The notes under the pieces were generated by a model. It searched no databases. It was given only the letters and a program-made list of their open reading frames with translations, and was not told the DNA's origin. Position numbers and translations under genes: made by a program. 64,000 nucleotides of DNA, taken from NCBI GenBank assembly GCA_037176705.1, contig CM073886.1, positions 25,529,501-25,593,500 on the forward strand, written 5' to 3'. Numbering within the stretch: position 1 is the first letter of the stretch; the number at the start of each line of letters is the position of its first letter. Origin of the DNA: Molossus alvarezi. Taxonomy: Eukaryota > Chordata > Mammalia > Chiroptera > Molossidae. This document shows positions 35,558 to 46,139 of the stretch, in pieces.

Positions 35558-35762
35558 AGCCCAGCCAGTGTGGCTGAGTGGTTGACCCATGCACCAAGAG
35601 GTTGCTGGTTCAATTCCCGGTCAGGGCACATGCCCAGGTTGTGGGCCTGATCCCCAGTGGGGGTCATGCAGGAGGCGGCCAATCAATGTTCTCTTTCATC
35701 AATGTTTCCAGCTCTCTCTCCCTCTCCCTTCCACTCTCTCTAAAATCAATAAAGAAAAAAAA
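35558..35762 (+). mobile_element. Ves SINE, short-tail subtype
   Basis: Head AGCCCAGCCAGTGTGGCTGA with a small deletion (GTGGTTGACCC, lacking the usual AGCGTC). Tail AAAATCAATAAAG. Perfect 11-bp duplications TATTCCCATTC at 35547-35557 and 35763-35773. Confidence 0.93.
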
Positions 35763-37024
35763 TATTCCCATTCCTCTTTCTCCAAGGCTGCCCATCACAT
35801 TAGGAAGTCACCTCTGGCCTCTCCCCAGACTCTGTCCCAACCCAAGGCTGCCTCTCCTTTGACTAGTTCCGCCCTTGTCACGTACATGATCTATTCTCTT
35901 TCTCAGACTCTCAGTCTTATCCCAATGCATCTCCAACTAGTCTACGTTCCTTTTGACTGGCCCCCGCACCCATTACCCTTATAGGCTTATCAAGACCGTG
36001 TTCACAATGCTAAGAGAGAATTCTTATGGGTCTTTGGGAAGAGGCTGTAGGTGTTCAAAAGAGAGTACTTTCCTTCCATTCACAATGATAGTCACTCTCA
36101 CGACCTGAACCAGCAAGGCTCTGCTCCGCCCACTTCCCCTGTTCAGGAATGATGGTCGGATGACCCACTGCCCCAGTTTACCTGGGACTGACTATCCCAG
36201 TTTTAACACTGAAAGTCCAATAACCCTGGAAACTGAGGGGTTTCCAGCGACCCAGATGATGGGCCACCCTACCTAGGCTTCCTTCCAAAGGAAGCCAGTT
36301 TGAATGCCATCTCAGGGACTCTCTTAAGAGTCTTGGGACAGGCCCTCATCACTCCTGTTAGGAATGACCACCAGCCTCCGACCACCCGGGAAGGCCCTGC
36401 CCACGCCGGACCCCCAGACCTTGTGGTTTTCTCTGATGGGTGCCCAAGCTTGTCTTTCACACCCACCTTCTAGATGTCTGCCACACCATGTCCCTCCTGG
36501 ACTATATCCATGAATACTCTTATATAACTTAACTTGCCTTTGTAACCTGGACAGTTTTATTTCAAAAGAAAAACGTATCTCACTTCCACAAATGGAAAAA
36601 GAACACCATCTGTCATAAATAGATGGTAATTGTTTAAAAGGCCACGCAAACAGCGTTCACATATGCCATCTCGAGCTTGCTGCCGATGACCTGTTCAAAA
36701 GACTGTGCTCGCTTTCTCCACAGGGACTTAGAGCGGGGAAGGTGTTCAACATGGAGCAGCACCAACTGAGACCTTCTCCTTCACACGATCAGGAGTATAA
36801 GAAAAGGGAGAAGGGAATGCATTTCTACTAGGTTATTCAAAGCTATCTAATGCCGCCTCTGTTCAGGCTCTGAAGTCAACCTTGTTTCACCATACGGGCC
36901 CCATGTTTTAGGGCTAGGTCTCCCCTAATGACCTAGTAGTTGGCAGCAAACCTTCCACCATCTGATCACCCAGTGGTCTCAGCTGCTAGACAGTGACCAC
37001 ACTGCCAGCCATCTACTGTGAACT

Positions 37025-37190
37025 CTCTGTGTGCTGAGCCTTGGGAAAGAATCTTTACGAGTCAAGTCATTGAACCTTCTGGAAATGCTCACAGCAATCC
37101 AAGTGAGCTTTGTGTACAGCTGAGGAAACTGAAGCTTAGAGAGGTTAACTGGCTTGCCTGAGTTTACACAGCTAAGAAGCGGTGGGGCCT
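37025..37190 (+). repeat. MIR element remnant
   Basis: CTGTGTGCTGAGCCTTGGG, then GCTGAGGAAACTGAAGCTTA and GAGAGGTTAACTGGCTTGCC, the conserved MIR core and its flank. Ancient and non-coding. Confidence 0.8.
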
Positions 37191-38039
37191 GGGCTCATAT
37201 CCACATCTGTTCATCTTGTGGTGGGAGTCACACACGGATTTCCGCGCTCCCAAGATGCAAGTGGAGATCCAGACCCTGGATGGAACCACATTGTCCTAGG
37301 AAGCACAAATACTTGCACATGGCACCCTCAGGTGGTAGACACTGGGTACTTTCTATACCAGGCCATGAAGGTCAGGGCTGGCCAATTTGAACCTCAGCTC
37401 TGCATTGGAGGAAGAAAGAATTTTAAGTCAAGGGGTCAAAACTCAAATATCTACATGGCCAGGCAGGTGACCTATGTGACTCTATCAAGGTGAGGACTGC
37501 TCTCTTATCAGTTTGGATGCTTTATTCTACAAGGAACAGGAGCTTTCTGGCTCAAACTGGTTTAACCAGTAAGGGAATTTATTATGCCTTTATCAGAGTA
37601 TAGAAGTAGGGTGGGTTTCTGGATTGGTTGTTTGAGCAACTCCACCAGGCCACCAGAGATGCAGGTTTCTTCCCTCTCTCTTCTCTGCCATCACTGTGGT
37701 GACTTCAACCTAAGGCTGATCCCAAAATGGCTGCTGCAGTTCCAGACATCACATCCAAATTCATCTTGTCTCATTGATTGGGATTTTATCATATGACCAT
37801 TCTTCAACCAATGACGGAGTTTCCCCTGAACCAAATGGCTGTGCTGAGGAGGGAAGAGGAAGAACAATGGGAAGAATAGAACTTCCATGACCAAGTGGGT
37901 AAAGCATGTAGGGCACCACTTGAAATAGAGATGTTGGTGCTTTTAAACCTCTGTATTCTCTTCCCCCTGGACCCTGAGCCAGGCACCACGTTTCACAGCC
38001 CCCTTGGGTCCTGTTGGGCCTCATGACTGGTTCTCACCA

Positions 38040-38340
38040 ACGTGGGACATTTCCTAGACAACGCAGTTGAAAGCTGGTCTGCTTTCCCCACACCTTCCCT
38101 CATCATCCTCCAGCTCGATGCCGAAAAAAATGAAATCATAGAAGACGTCAGAGCCATACAATGGGAGGCACCTGAGTTCCTAAATAACTTGTGGACACCC
38201 CTGCTTCCCCTCACCTCTGGCCCCACCTTCTTGGACTGTGATATGAGCAAGAAATAAAATTGTATTGTGGTAAGCCGTTGAAAGCTAGGGACTGTTCATT
38301 ACAACAGCTAGCCTTCCCAACGAATATTCTATTATCCACT
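38040..38340 (+). repeat. Probable old LTR 3' part with AATAAA
   Basis: GGACTGTGATATGAGCAAGA, AATAAAATTGTATTGTGGTA, AGCCGTTGAAAG and CATTACAACAGCTAGCC follow the order of an old MaLR/ERVL-type LTR end including its poly(A) signal. Family not determined. Confidence 0.45.
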
Positions 38341-39019
38341 ATTCGGCTCCAACCAGCTGTCGTCCTGTGGGAATGCAGGCCCAGTGCTGCCAAATCGTTT
38401 GATCATCTGATTTTTTTAAGAGAAGCCAAAAATCTGGATTTTTTCAAAATGAAATTTCCTGATTTAAAAATGTTGGCAACCGAGTCAAATTTATTATTAC
38501 AATTTTAAATGCTCTGCAGGCCAAAAACAACACATCTGTGGGTTCCAGTTGGTCTGTGGGCTGCCCGTTGCAACCTCTGGTCAAAACACTCAAAGCCAAC
38601 AGCATTCATTTTTAAGTTGGTATTAGTCTGAGAGGTGGTGCTAGGTCCATATTCCTGTGGGTTCCAGAGAAAAGTTCTATGCTGATGGGCATGTTGATCA
38701 ACTCTTTCATTTCCTCCTGGGCTGGACATGTGAAGTATTCTTCTAGGTTTCTTGCCACAATTTGATCACCCTGCAGAAACTCCGAGAAGCCAACTCTGCA
38801 TTTCCAGGTGACCAGGTCCAGCTGGGCCAGGCTGGTCCACCCACTCAGACCCTGGGGCCACTTCCGCTTTGGTTCCACTGGGCTGAGGGGCAAGGATGAA
38901 GCTGACACCTGGGACATCAACCACATCTTCAAGGAGAGAAGGGAGAACCCCTCACCCTAGTAAATCTATTCCCGGCATCCACAGGCATGGCCGGTTCATC
39001 CCTTCCATTTAATAACTAA

Positions 39020-39200
39020 CAATAGTTGCTACAGTTTGAGCACCTACTATGTGCCAGACCTGGACAAGCACTGCTGCAAATCGTGCGGTTTAATCCTTTT
39101 TACAGCCCCATTGTTGCCAGTGAGGAAACTAAACTCAAGAGGGCTGAAGGTCCGTCCCAGATTGCAGCCTGATTTCCAGCTTCTCTTTTCATCGCAAAGC
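39020..39200 (+). repeat. MIR element remnant
   Basis: GAGCACCTACTATGTGCCAG, ATCCTTTTTACAGCCCCATT and GTGAGGAAACTAAACTCAAG, the typical MIR core in order. Confidence 0.8.
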
Positions 39201-39427
39201 TTTTCTCAACCAGCCTGAGTGCCATGTCACGGTCCCCTGAGCAGGTAAGGATCTTGTTCTCAGCCCACCAACAACCACTAAGACCCCTAGGTCTTACAAC
39301 AAGGCAGTTTGTCCTTCTGTCCACCTTGGGCCTGCCCGAAGTTCTCTGCCTCCTGAGAACCTCGACATCCTCACAGGTGGGATGTAGGTCTCCCGTGTTC
39401 TTTGTCTTATAAAGAAATGCGAGGCTG

Positions 39428-39654
39428 TTTGGCCGGTGTGGCTCAGTGGTTGAGCGTCGACCCATGCACCAAGAGGTCGCCGGTTCGATTCCCAGTCAGA
39501 GCACATGCCCAGGTTGTGGGCCCGATCCCCAATGAGGGGCATGCAGGAGGCGGCCAATCGATGTTCTCTCTCATGGATGTTTCTATCTCGCTCTCCCTCT
39601 CCCTTCCTCTCTCTGTAAAAATCAATAAAGAAAAAAAATTTAAAAAGGAAAAAA
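39428..39654 (+). mobile_element. Ves SINE, short-tail subtype
   Basis: TTGGCCGGTGTGGCTCAGTG, CCCATGCACCAAGAGG, CGGTTCGATTCCCAG, GGGCATGCAGGAGGCGG and AAAAATCAATAAAG. Duplications AGAAATGCGAGGCTG (left) and AGAGATGCAAGGCTG (right), two mismatches. Confidence 0.93.
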
Positions 39655-40209
39655 GAGATGCAAGGCTGCAGGCCCACAGGGACCTGTGGCTCTGGTGGCC
39701 TTATGAAAACTTGGGCAAGCCAGGAGCACTCGCCACCTGACGCCACAGAGCCTGAGGGCTGAGGTCCCAGAAACCGTGCTTTCCCCGCCCTGTCCTTGAC
39801 CCCAGTATCTGTTGTCTCTTACAGGGGCACAGGCAGCGTTGTGGCAGGTGGGCCCGGCAAAACGAAAGGCTTTGGAGTTTCTCCCACCACTCAGCATCCA
39901 GTCAAAGGTCAGCGGTTAGGGTGGGGTGAGGGGGGTTGACCCCTGGCTTTCAAGGCACCTAACTTGTAAGGACCATTTGGCCTAAGTCCTCATAGACTTC
40001 TTTAGGCTAGATTCTTTCTTTCTGATGGGCTTGGGGCAGGACGACAGTCATAACGCCACTTCAGATGTGTGTCCCATGAACCCCGCTGTAAATCCTGCCA
40101 TTGTCCCATGTCTCACATAACTACATGGCTACCACTGCATTACTGTTTGTGTGTCTGTTTTTAAAGCACATACACTTGTTTAATGCAAACAATTAAAATT
40201 TATGGTGCA

Positions 40210-40479
40210 GCCCTGGCCGGTTTTGCTCAGCGGTTAGAGCGTCAGCCCATGGACCAATGAGTCTCGGGTTCGATTCCGATCAAGAGCACGTACCTCAGTT
40301 GCATCCTCAGCCCTGGTCGGGTCATACGGGAGGCAACCAGTCGATGTGTCCCTCTCACATCTATGTTTCTCTCTGTCTCTTTCTCTCTCTCTCCCTCCCT
40401 CCCACCCTATCTAATGATAAATAGAAAAATATTCTCAGGTGAGGAATAAACATAAATTAATTTAAAATGAAATAAAATA
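40210..40479 (+). mobile_element. Ves SINE, intermediate subtype
   Basis: GCCCTGGCCGGTTTTGCTCA head, GGTTCGATTCCGATCAAG, CAGCCCTGGTCGGGTCATAC and ATTCTCAGGTGAGGAAT tail. Duplications AAATTTATGGTGCA (40196-40209) and AAATCTATGGTACA (40480-40493). Confidence 0.92.
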
Positions 40480-40578
40480 AAATCTATGGTACAATAATTT
40501 TTGTATGCCTACTTTGGAAGTTTTTTATTTTTGATGTTCTGGGAGTCTCAGGAGATGCTGGCACACGTGAGAGGCCTG

Positions 40579-40655
40579 CCTCCCCCTCCCCCTCCCCCTC
40601 TCCCAACCCCCACCCCCACCCCCACCTCCACCTCCACCTCCACCTCTCTCTCTCA
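40579..40655. repeat. Pyrimidine-rich minisatellite (G4-prone on minus strand)
   Basis: Successive CCCCCT, CCCCCA, CCTCCA and CT arrays. The minus strand has many runs of three to five G spaced by one or two bases, which could form G-quadruplexes. Open frames of poly-Pro/Gly here are artefacts of the repeat. Confidence 0.93.
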
Positions 40656-41042
40656 GCCTGGGAGCCAGGAGTCCAGGCCTTGCCCAGAGGCTGCTCCTGC
40701 CTAGTGTGGCCTCTCTGTGTTCTGGCCTAAGTCTTGGCATCATCTTCCAGCCAGAAACCTGGGTGCGGGTGGGGCCCCTTCCTGGGGAAGGCCAGAGCGA
40801 GCCCCTTGTTTTCTGGGGTCCGGCGGCGCTTCCAGTGCTTGACTGGGTTTCAGGCCCCACTAGCTTGAGTCACGAGGGGCCGAGCCGGAGGGCAAGAGCA
40901 GGCCTCAGAGGATCAGGGGGCATCTTTTGGGGGCTTTTAATAGAGATATGTTAAAATATATTTATTGTATTTTCATATATTAAATAGTAAATATATTTTA
41001 AATATTAATATTATATATTAAATATTACATATTTTATATATA

Positions 41043-41256
41043 TATAAATCCTCACTTGAGGATATGTTTTTACTGACTTTTTAGATCGAGGGAGAAACAC
41101 TGATGTGAGAGAGAAACATCTATCAGTTGCCTCCCATATAAACCCTGACTGCAGATCAAACCTGCAACCTATGTATGTGCCCTGATCAGGAATCGAACCC
41201 ACAACCTTTTGGTGTATGGGACATCGCTCCAACCAACTGAGCCACCAGGTCAGGGC
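41043..41256 (-). mobile_element. Ves SINE with long AT tail
   Basis: Minus strand: AATCCTCACTTGAGGATATG, TTGCCTCCCATATAAACCC, GGAATCGAACCCACAACCTT, and head AGCCACCAGGTCAGGGCTC. It follows an AT-only stretch (about 40950-41045). GGGGCTTTTAA at about 40930 and GGGGCTTTTCA at about 41260 may be the duplications, placing the AT stretch inside the insertion. Confidence 0.88.
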
Positions 41257-43979
41257 TCAGGGGCTTTTCAAGTGGAAGATAAAGGCAGGGCCCTGCTGCC
41301 TTCAGTGGGGCCTCGCCCAGAGGCCCTTGCTGGTCCCACCAGAGCCTTTTTCCTTCTGCATCCAGCCTGAACCGGGGTGATGAGGGGAGCTTCCTGATCC
41401 TGTGGCTCAGGCACCAATGTGCGATGTGCCTGGAGGTCAGCTCCTGCAAGACCCTGAGCCAGTGCTGCTCAGACAGGGGGAGCGGCTTCAGCTGCCAGAG
41501 AGGCCTGGCCTTTGCACGAGCTATAGCTGCTGCCTGGCCTCCACCCCTCCCACTGGCCCAGTTTTTCTCTCTTTCCAGCATCAGCTCAGAACCCCTCCCC
41601 CAATCCCTCCTCCAGGTAAAGGAACCAAGAACAACCAAGCATCTCGGAAACTCGCTCAGAGGCCCTTCTTGGTCAAATGTTCAAATTCTAAGAAAAATCT
41701 AATTCTCAGTTCTGAGCTACCTATGAATTTGGCAAACTGGTTTCCTTCCCCAAGAATGAGAACAAAAAGAGAAGAAATCCAAAACAAAATTCTGAAGCTG
41801 CAGGAAGATCAGAATGAAGAGGAAGAAGTGTAAGGACGCAACAGAAGCATGACTAGGGGAAGGGACAGAGCGGCGTGTCGGTAGCACTGCAGACTGATTG
41901 TTCACGATGCTTGTCCAAGGGACTGTCTACCCTGGGAATAGATGGTAAAGAGCTGAAGTGCTCACTTCTCAGAGTGACTTGGAAATGTTAATGCTTGTAT
42001 AAATGTCGTATAATTAATTTCCAATGGAGTATGTATTCAGTACAAATCTAAATATGTCAATGAGGCCAATTTTTCCAGCATTTGTAATTCTTTTTTTCAC
42101 TTGTTAGGAAGCTTTTGCTATATATATTTTCTGTTACTAGCACTTGAAACTGCAATTTCTAAACACAGAATAAATAAAAAGAAAATATGTATAGGAGAAA
42201 ATGGAAAAAAATGGCCAAATACCCCTAACGCAAACTTTGTCTCATTTAGTCCCCCTAAAAGTCCTTTAAAGCAGGCATGAGAATTCCTACTTTACAAAAG
42301 GAAAAACTGAGGCCCAGAAAGGCTCAACAGTGAGAAGTGGACAAGGAGACAGAGAGGACAGTATGTATGGCCTTGATGGAGACAGCACCCATGTGGGACC
42401 TGCAGGGAGGGCCCGGGTAGGACATCCCAGCCCAGCCTTGGTCTCTTGTGATACCCTGAGCCAAGGCAGCTGAGCTCCGGACCACAACGGCAGCATGACT
42501 TGGGTCTCTCTCTGAGACGGAGATCTGTCCTATTTGCCACTGTGGCCCCAGCATCAGCTCTGTGTGTCAGGTACATGGAAGGCAAACAAGCATTAGTTCA
42601 GCAAACAACTGACCTGTAAGCCTCGGTCTTCTCATCTAAACAATGGGTTGAGTATAGTAAGATAGTATACTTCATGTGCTTGGCACATAGAGGGTCCTCA
42701 GGAAAAAAAAATGGAGACTAATAATTATCAGTGATCAGCCTTTGCATTAGAGGGGTCCCCTGTTGCCACATTTCTCCTCTAAGTTGTTATTAAAGAAACC
42801 ATCCCCTAAGAGTCCCCAGCCCAAAGTGAACCCAGAGACCCCCACTGCAGTCATTCTTGCCTCCCCTTGAGCAGGGCCCTCCAGGCTTCTGGAATTAGGG
42901 CTCAACAAGCAAGAGGGGACATGAGCAATGTCAGTGATCAATGTTCTGTGTAGGGAATGCAAGCCAGGACCACCCCTCCCTTGCCCCATGGCAGGGGGCA
43001 GGCAGGAATACAACTGGTGCAGGAGGAGAGGTGGGGACTGACTGGCCAGGGTCCCTGGGGCCCTCCTGATGGCATCAGGAATGCCCACTGGTTTGGGTGA
43101 TGTGTTTTCTGAGTGTGACACCCATCGGCCAACAGAGGACAGCACATACATTTTTTATGATCTTGGGAAGCTCAGTTCAGTCACATTCACTTGAAAAGAA
43201 GGGGGACAAGTCATGTCTCAGTTATTTGCATCATCTTTAGGAAGGAGGGACACTTCTGCCATGATCTGGGGGTCCTTAGGCAAGGGTTGCTGATGAGGTG
43301 ACTGAGTGTGGGGGAGGGTCATTTTACTGTTGGAACCTTATGTACTTTATGGAGGCTTATAGGGGAGTGGGTGTCAGCACCAGAGGCCAGATCTTTGCCA
43401 GGTAGAGAGGGCAACCTCATACCCCAACCCCAATTTCCCAAGTATCTCCCAGAGCCTGGGGCTGTGAAAGCGGCAATAATGCCACATTCGAATGGGGAAG
43501 GGGAAGCTCAACTTTATCTTTTGGTCTGAAGGTGGATTGGCATTTTCAGAAGTTCTTGGGAACAGAGGATGTCAGTCCTGTTTCAAACCTGAGGTTTCCA
43601 GGGGACTTCAATCTTCCCAAAGGAGGTTAAGGGTCACCAAGGGGTGGGTGGCAGGTGTGGGGGGCAGTCTGGGTGCTGTTCAATTTCTGTTTGTTCACGG
43701 GGTAGTGTTGGAAATTGGAGGAAGGGCTAAAAGCGCTTGCTGGCACTGTCACTGGTGTTCCGGAAAGGGGGAGGAAGATCTGGGGGCGGGTCTGAATCTT
43801 AAGTAGATGCATCCCCATTCGGGCACCCCTGCACCCCCATCTGAGGGATCCCTGGAGAGCATTTGGAGGAATCCTGCCCGCCCCCCAGGATGGAGGCCCA
43901 GCCTGGACTCCTTCCTCCTCCCTCCTCCCGGCCAAGAGGGTACTGGAAGTGGGGAATGTCCCCCCTCCCTCATCCGCCA
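41257..43979. other. Intergenic DNA upstream of the miRNA host CpG island
   Basis: An L2-like remnant near 41490-41670 (GGCCTGGCCTTTGCACGAG, CAGAGGCCCTTCTTGGTCAA) and a MIR trace near 42245-42330 (AAAACTGAGGCCCAGAAAGG) are present. No gene is recognised. The 143-codon frame at 41402-41833 is treated as spurious. Confidence 0.45.
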
Positions 43980-45270
43980 CCCAGTTTGGAGAACCCCAGT
44001 CTCTGCCCCCACGGATCGAGGCTAACATCGCTGCCAAATTTCTAGGAATGCCCTTATCCGCTGACTATATTTGGCAAGGGTTTCTAGGAAGGTACCCCCG
44101 CCCCCAGTCCCAGCCACAGCCCCCACCCCAAGAAGGCGAGCGCTCAGCTCCAGGCTCTTGTCCTCTCTCCGGGACCGGCCAGGAAGGAGCCGCCCCGCAG
44201 CCTGATCCACCACCACCGCCTCCCCGGCATGGCCAACCCGGGGCTGGCCCAGCCCCCGCCCCGGGCCGGCCATAGGGCGTGGGGGGAGCGGGGGAGGGGG
44301 GGCCGAGCCCAGCGGGGGGGACGGGGGCGCGGCTTTGTGGCGGCCGCGGACTGTGGAGGCCGGGTGCAGCCCCGTCGGCTCTGCGCTCCCTGCAGAAAAG
44401 GATTTTCTACGACCCCCCTCCCATCAGTTGGATCTTTTCTGGGAACGGTGGGATTTTTTTCTGGAAGTCTGCCCCCACCCCCAAGGAAAAGGATTTGAGC
44501 CTGGGCTCCAATCAAGGCGGAGGCTGCAAGGCCCACGGGGCACCCCCCACACACACCGCCCCACGCACGCCTCCCAGGAGCCCCGGAAGGCGCTGCCCAG
44601 GGGGGTCCCCTGCACCCCCAGAGGAGGCAGCAGCGGTGAGTCTCCCCTTTTTCCTTCATGGCACCCCTCCCTCGGGCTAGGGCAGGGGCCTCGGCAGGTG
44701 GGTGCCCAGGCCCCTGGAGCTGAAAGGGGTGCGGGGCTGCTGCCTGGGGGGTGGGTGGGAACCGGAGCGGGGAGGTGGCGGCCGGTGCAGCACGCGGCTC
44801 TCCCGGGACCAGTATGAGACGCTTGTCTGGGCTGCGATCCGCCGCCTCCCTCCCGATGCGGTGGGGTGGACTTCCCCAGCCCCCTCCCTGGCTCCCGAGA
44901 GGGGCGTGTTAGGCCAGGAGGTGGGGTGGCGCGAGGCAGCCCCCCACCTCCCCGATGCCGGGGCTGGGAAATTAACCAGGCGGTTTGGAAGGCAGCCACC
45001 CCGCCCCCACCCCGGAAAGCCCGTTCGGGAAACTGACTCGCTGCGTGACCCCGATATCAATGCTGTGCGGAGAGCAGGCCGCCCACTTGCGGGTCCGCGC
45101 CCTCTGCGCCCGCCGCTCCACGTGCGCCCGTGGCTGCGCTGGCACCGACCGGGCAGCGCCACCCTCCTGGGGACGTCCGGAAGAGCCCGGGAGCAGAGTC
45201 TCCGGAGAGTTACCACCTCCCCAAAGTAAAGTTGGCGGCCCCCTCCCTTCGTCCCTCCCTTCCTCCCAGG
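43980..45270 (+). promoter_or_regulatory. CpG island, likely promoter of the miR-193b/365 host transcript
   Basis: Dense CpG and G+C-rich DNA (CCCGCCCCGGGCCGGCC near 44255, GCGGCCGCGGACTGTGG near 44338) about 1-2 kb upstream of pre-miR-193b. It is the only CpG island near the two microRNAs, and its position fits a shared primary transcript (MIR193BHG in human). A good splice donor (CAGCG/GTGAGT, GT at 44636-44637) could end exon 1. No TATA box is evident. Promoter use and strand are inferred. Confidence 0.6.
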
Positions 45271-45526
45271 AGCAGGCGGCCATAGCTCGTTGGCTTGAGG
45301 TTTTTCTGGGCAGGAGTCAAAAAATAACTAGGTTCCGGGGTGCGGGTGGGGTGTCAGGGCCGGAGACCAACCGAGTTGCTCTGGCAAAAGTTAGGGGGCG
45401 AAATAGCGAGACATTTTGATTTGAGGGTGGGGGAGTGGCGTTCCTGGTTCTCCTGCTTCGATCCCCTCCCGAGGAGCGTTGGAATGTGCCGCTCAGATCC
45501 TCTAAGGACACATCCATATTTATAAT

Positions 45527-45536
45527 TTATTTTTAG
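45527..45536 (-). promoter_or_regulatory. Candidate MEF2 site
   Basis: TTATTTTTAG is the reverse complement of CTAAAAATAA, an exact match to the MEF2 consensus. It lies about 530 bases upstream of pre-miR-193b in an otherwise non-repetitive AT-rich patch at the downstream edge of the CpG island. Binding is not shown. Confidence 0.4.
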
Positions 45537-46056
45537 GAGAAGTTGTGGAAAAGGGAGGGGGTTTAAGGTGGGGAGAAAAAGTGTATGTACGGAGGTGGCC
45601 TTTCAGAACCCAGAGGCTAATTGAGCTATTAAGATGGAAATAATTTCCCCCAATGTGGGCTAGCAGCAAATTTGATTTTAATGAGAGACAATTAAGGGCA
45701 CAAATAACTAAACTTTAGCTGGAGGGAGAGGGGTGGAGGTGTACCAGGCATTCCTGCGCTTTGCTAAGGGACGTTTTTGGGCGCCCAATTCCAATTCCTT
45801 ACCCGGGAAAATTTCAGGCTGGACTCTGGGTCTGGGGGCAAGAGAGGGAAAAGATTCCCCATGGGGCGGGCAGATACGCCCTCTCCCTACCAGGATCCCA
45901 GCTTTTCTGTGCGATGAACTGTCGTGCCTGCAGGAAAACCCTGTCACCGTTCCTCCAATAATCCAGGATTCTCCCAAATCCTGCCTTCAACACAGCCTGC
46001 CCCATTGCTGCGAGCTAGGGAGGGGTCATCTCTCCAGAAAGGAGTTGTTGAAGGCT

Positions 46057-46139
46057 GTGGTCCCAGAATCGGGGTTTTGAGGGCGAGATGAGTTTATGTT
46101 TTATCCAACTGGCCCACAAAGTCCCGCTTTTGGGGTCAC
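46057..46139 (+). ncRNA. MIR193B: pre-miR-193b hairpin
   Basis: Matches the mammalian miR-193b precursor nearly end to end. The 5p strand CGGGGTTTTGAGGGCGAGAT + GA is at 46070-46091 and the 3p strand AACTGGCCCACAAAGTCCCG + CT at 46107-46128, with a 15-base loop between (AGTTTATG... region). The 3p seed ACTGGCC is intact. The 3p has A at its tenth base; as I recall human has T and mouse A. That base (46116) faces A46080, giving an A-A mismatch in the stem. In mammals miR-193b is linked to adipocyte and muscle cell fate and to tumour suppression. Expected to be co-transcribed with miR-365. Confidence 0.97.

Larger units (their letters stand above)
35763..39427. other. Intergenic DNA with old repeats
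   Basis: Apart from the entries listed separately nothing coding is seen. A probable small DNA transposon lies near 36140-36275 (CCAGTTTACCTGGGACTGAC). A hAT-like fragment near 38450-38590 ends GTCTGTGGGCTGCCCGTTGC. An interspersed-repeat-like block starts near 37545 (GGCTCAAACTGGTTTAACC). All three are tentative. Confidence 0.4.

Noticed and set aside
41402..41833. 143-codon plus-strand open frame with an acidic, lysine-rich end
   Set aside because: The upstream half overlaps an L2-like remnant and no domain or splice structure is apparent. The final [26 protein letters not shown] stretch reflects simple AAG/GAA composition.
44144..45419. Several overlapping frames of 130-190 codons on both strands
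   Set aside because: They lie in the CpG island, where stop codons are rare by composition; mutually overlapping Pro/Gly/Arg-rich frames are typical artefacts.
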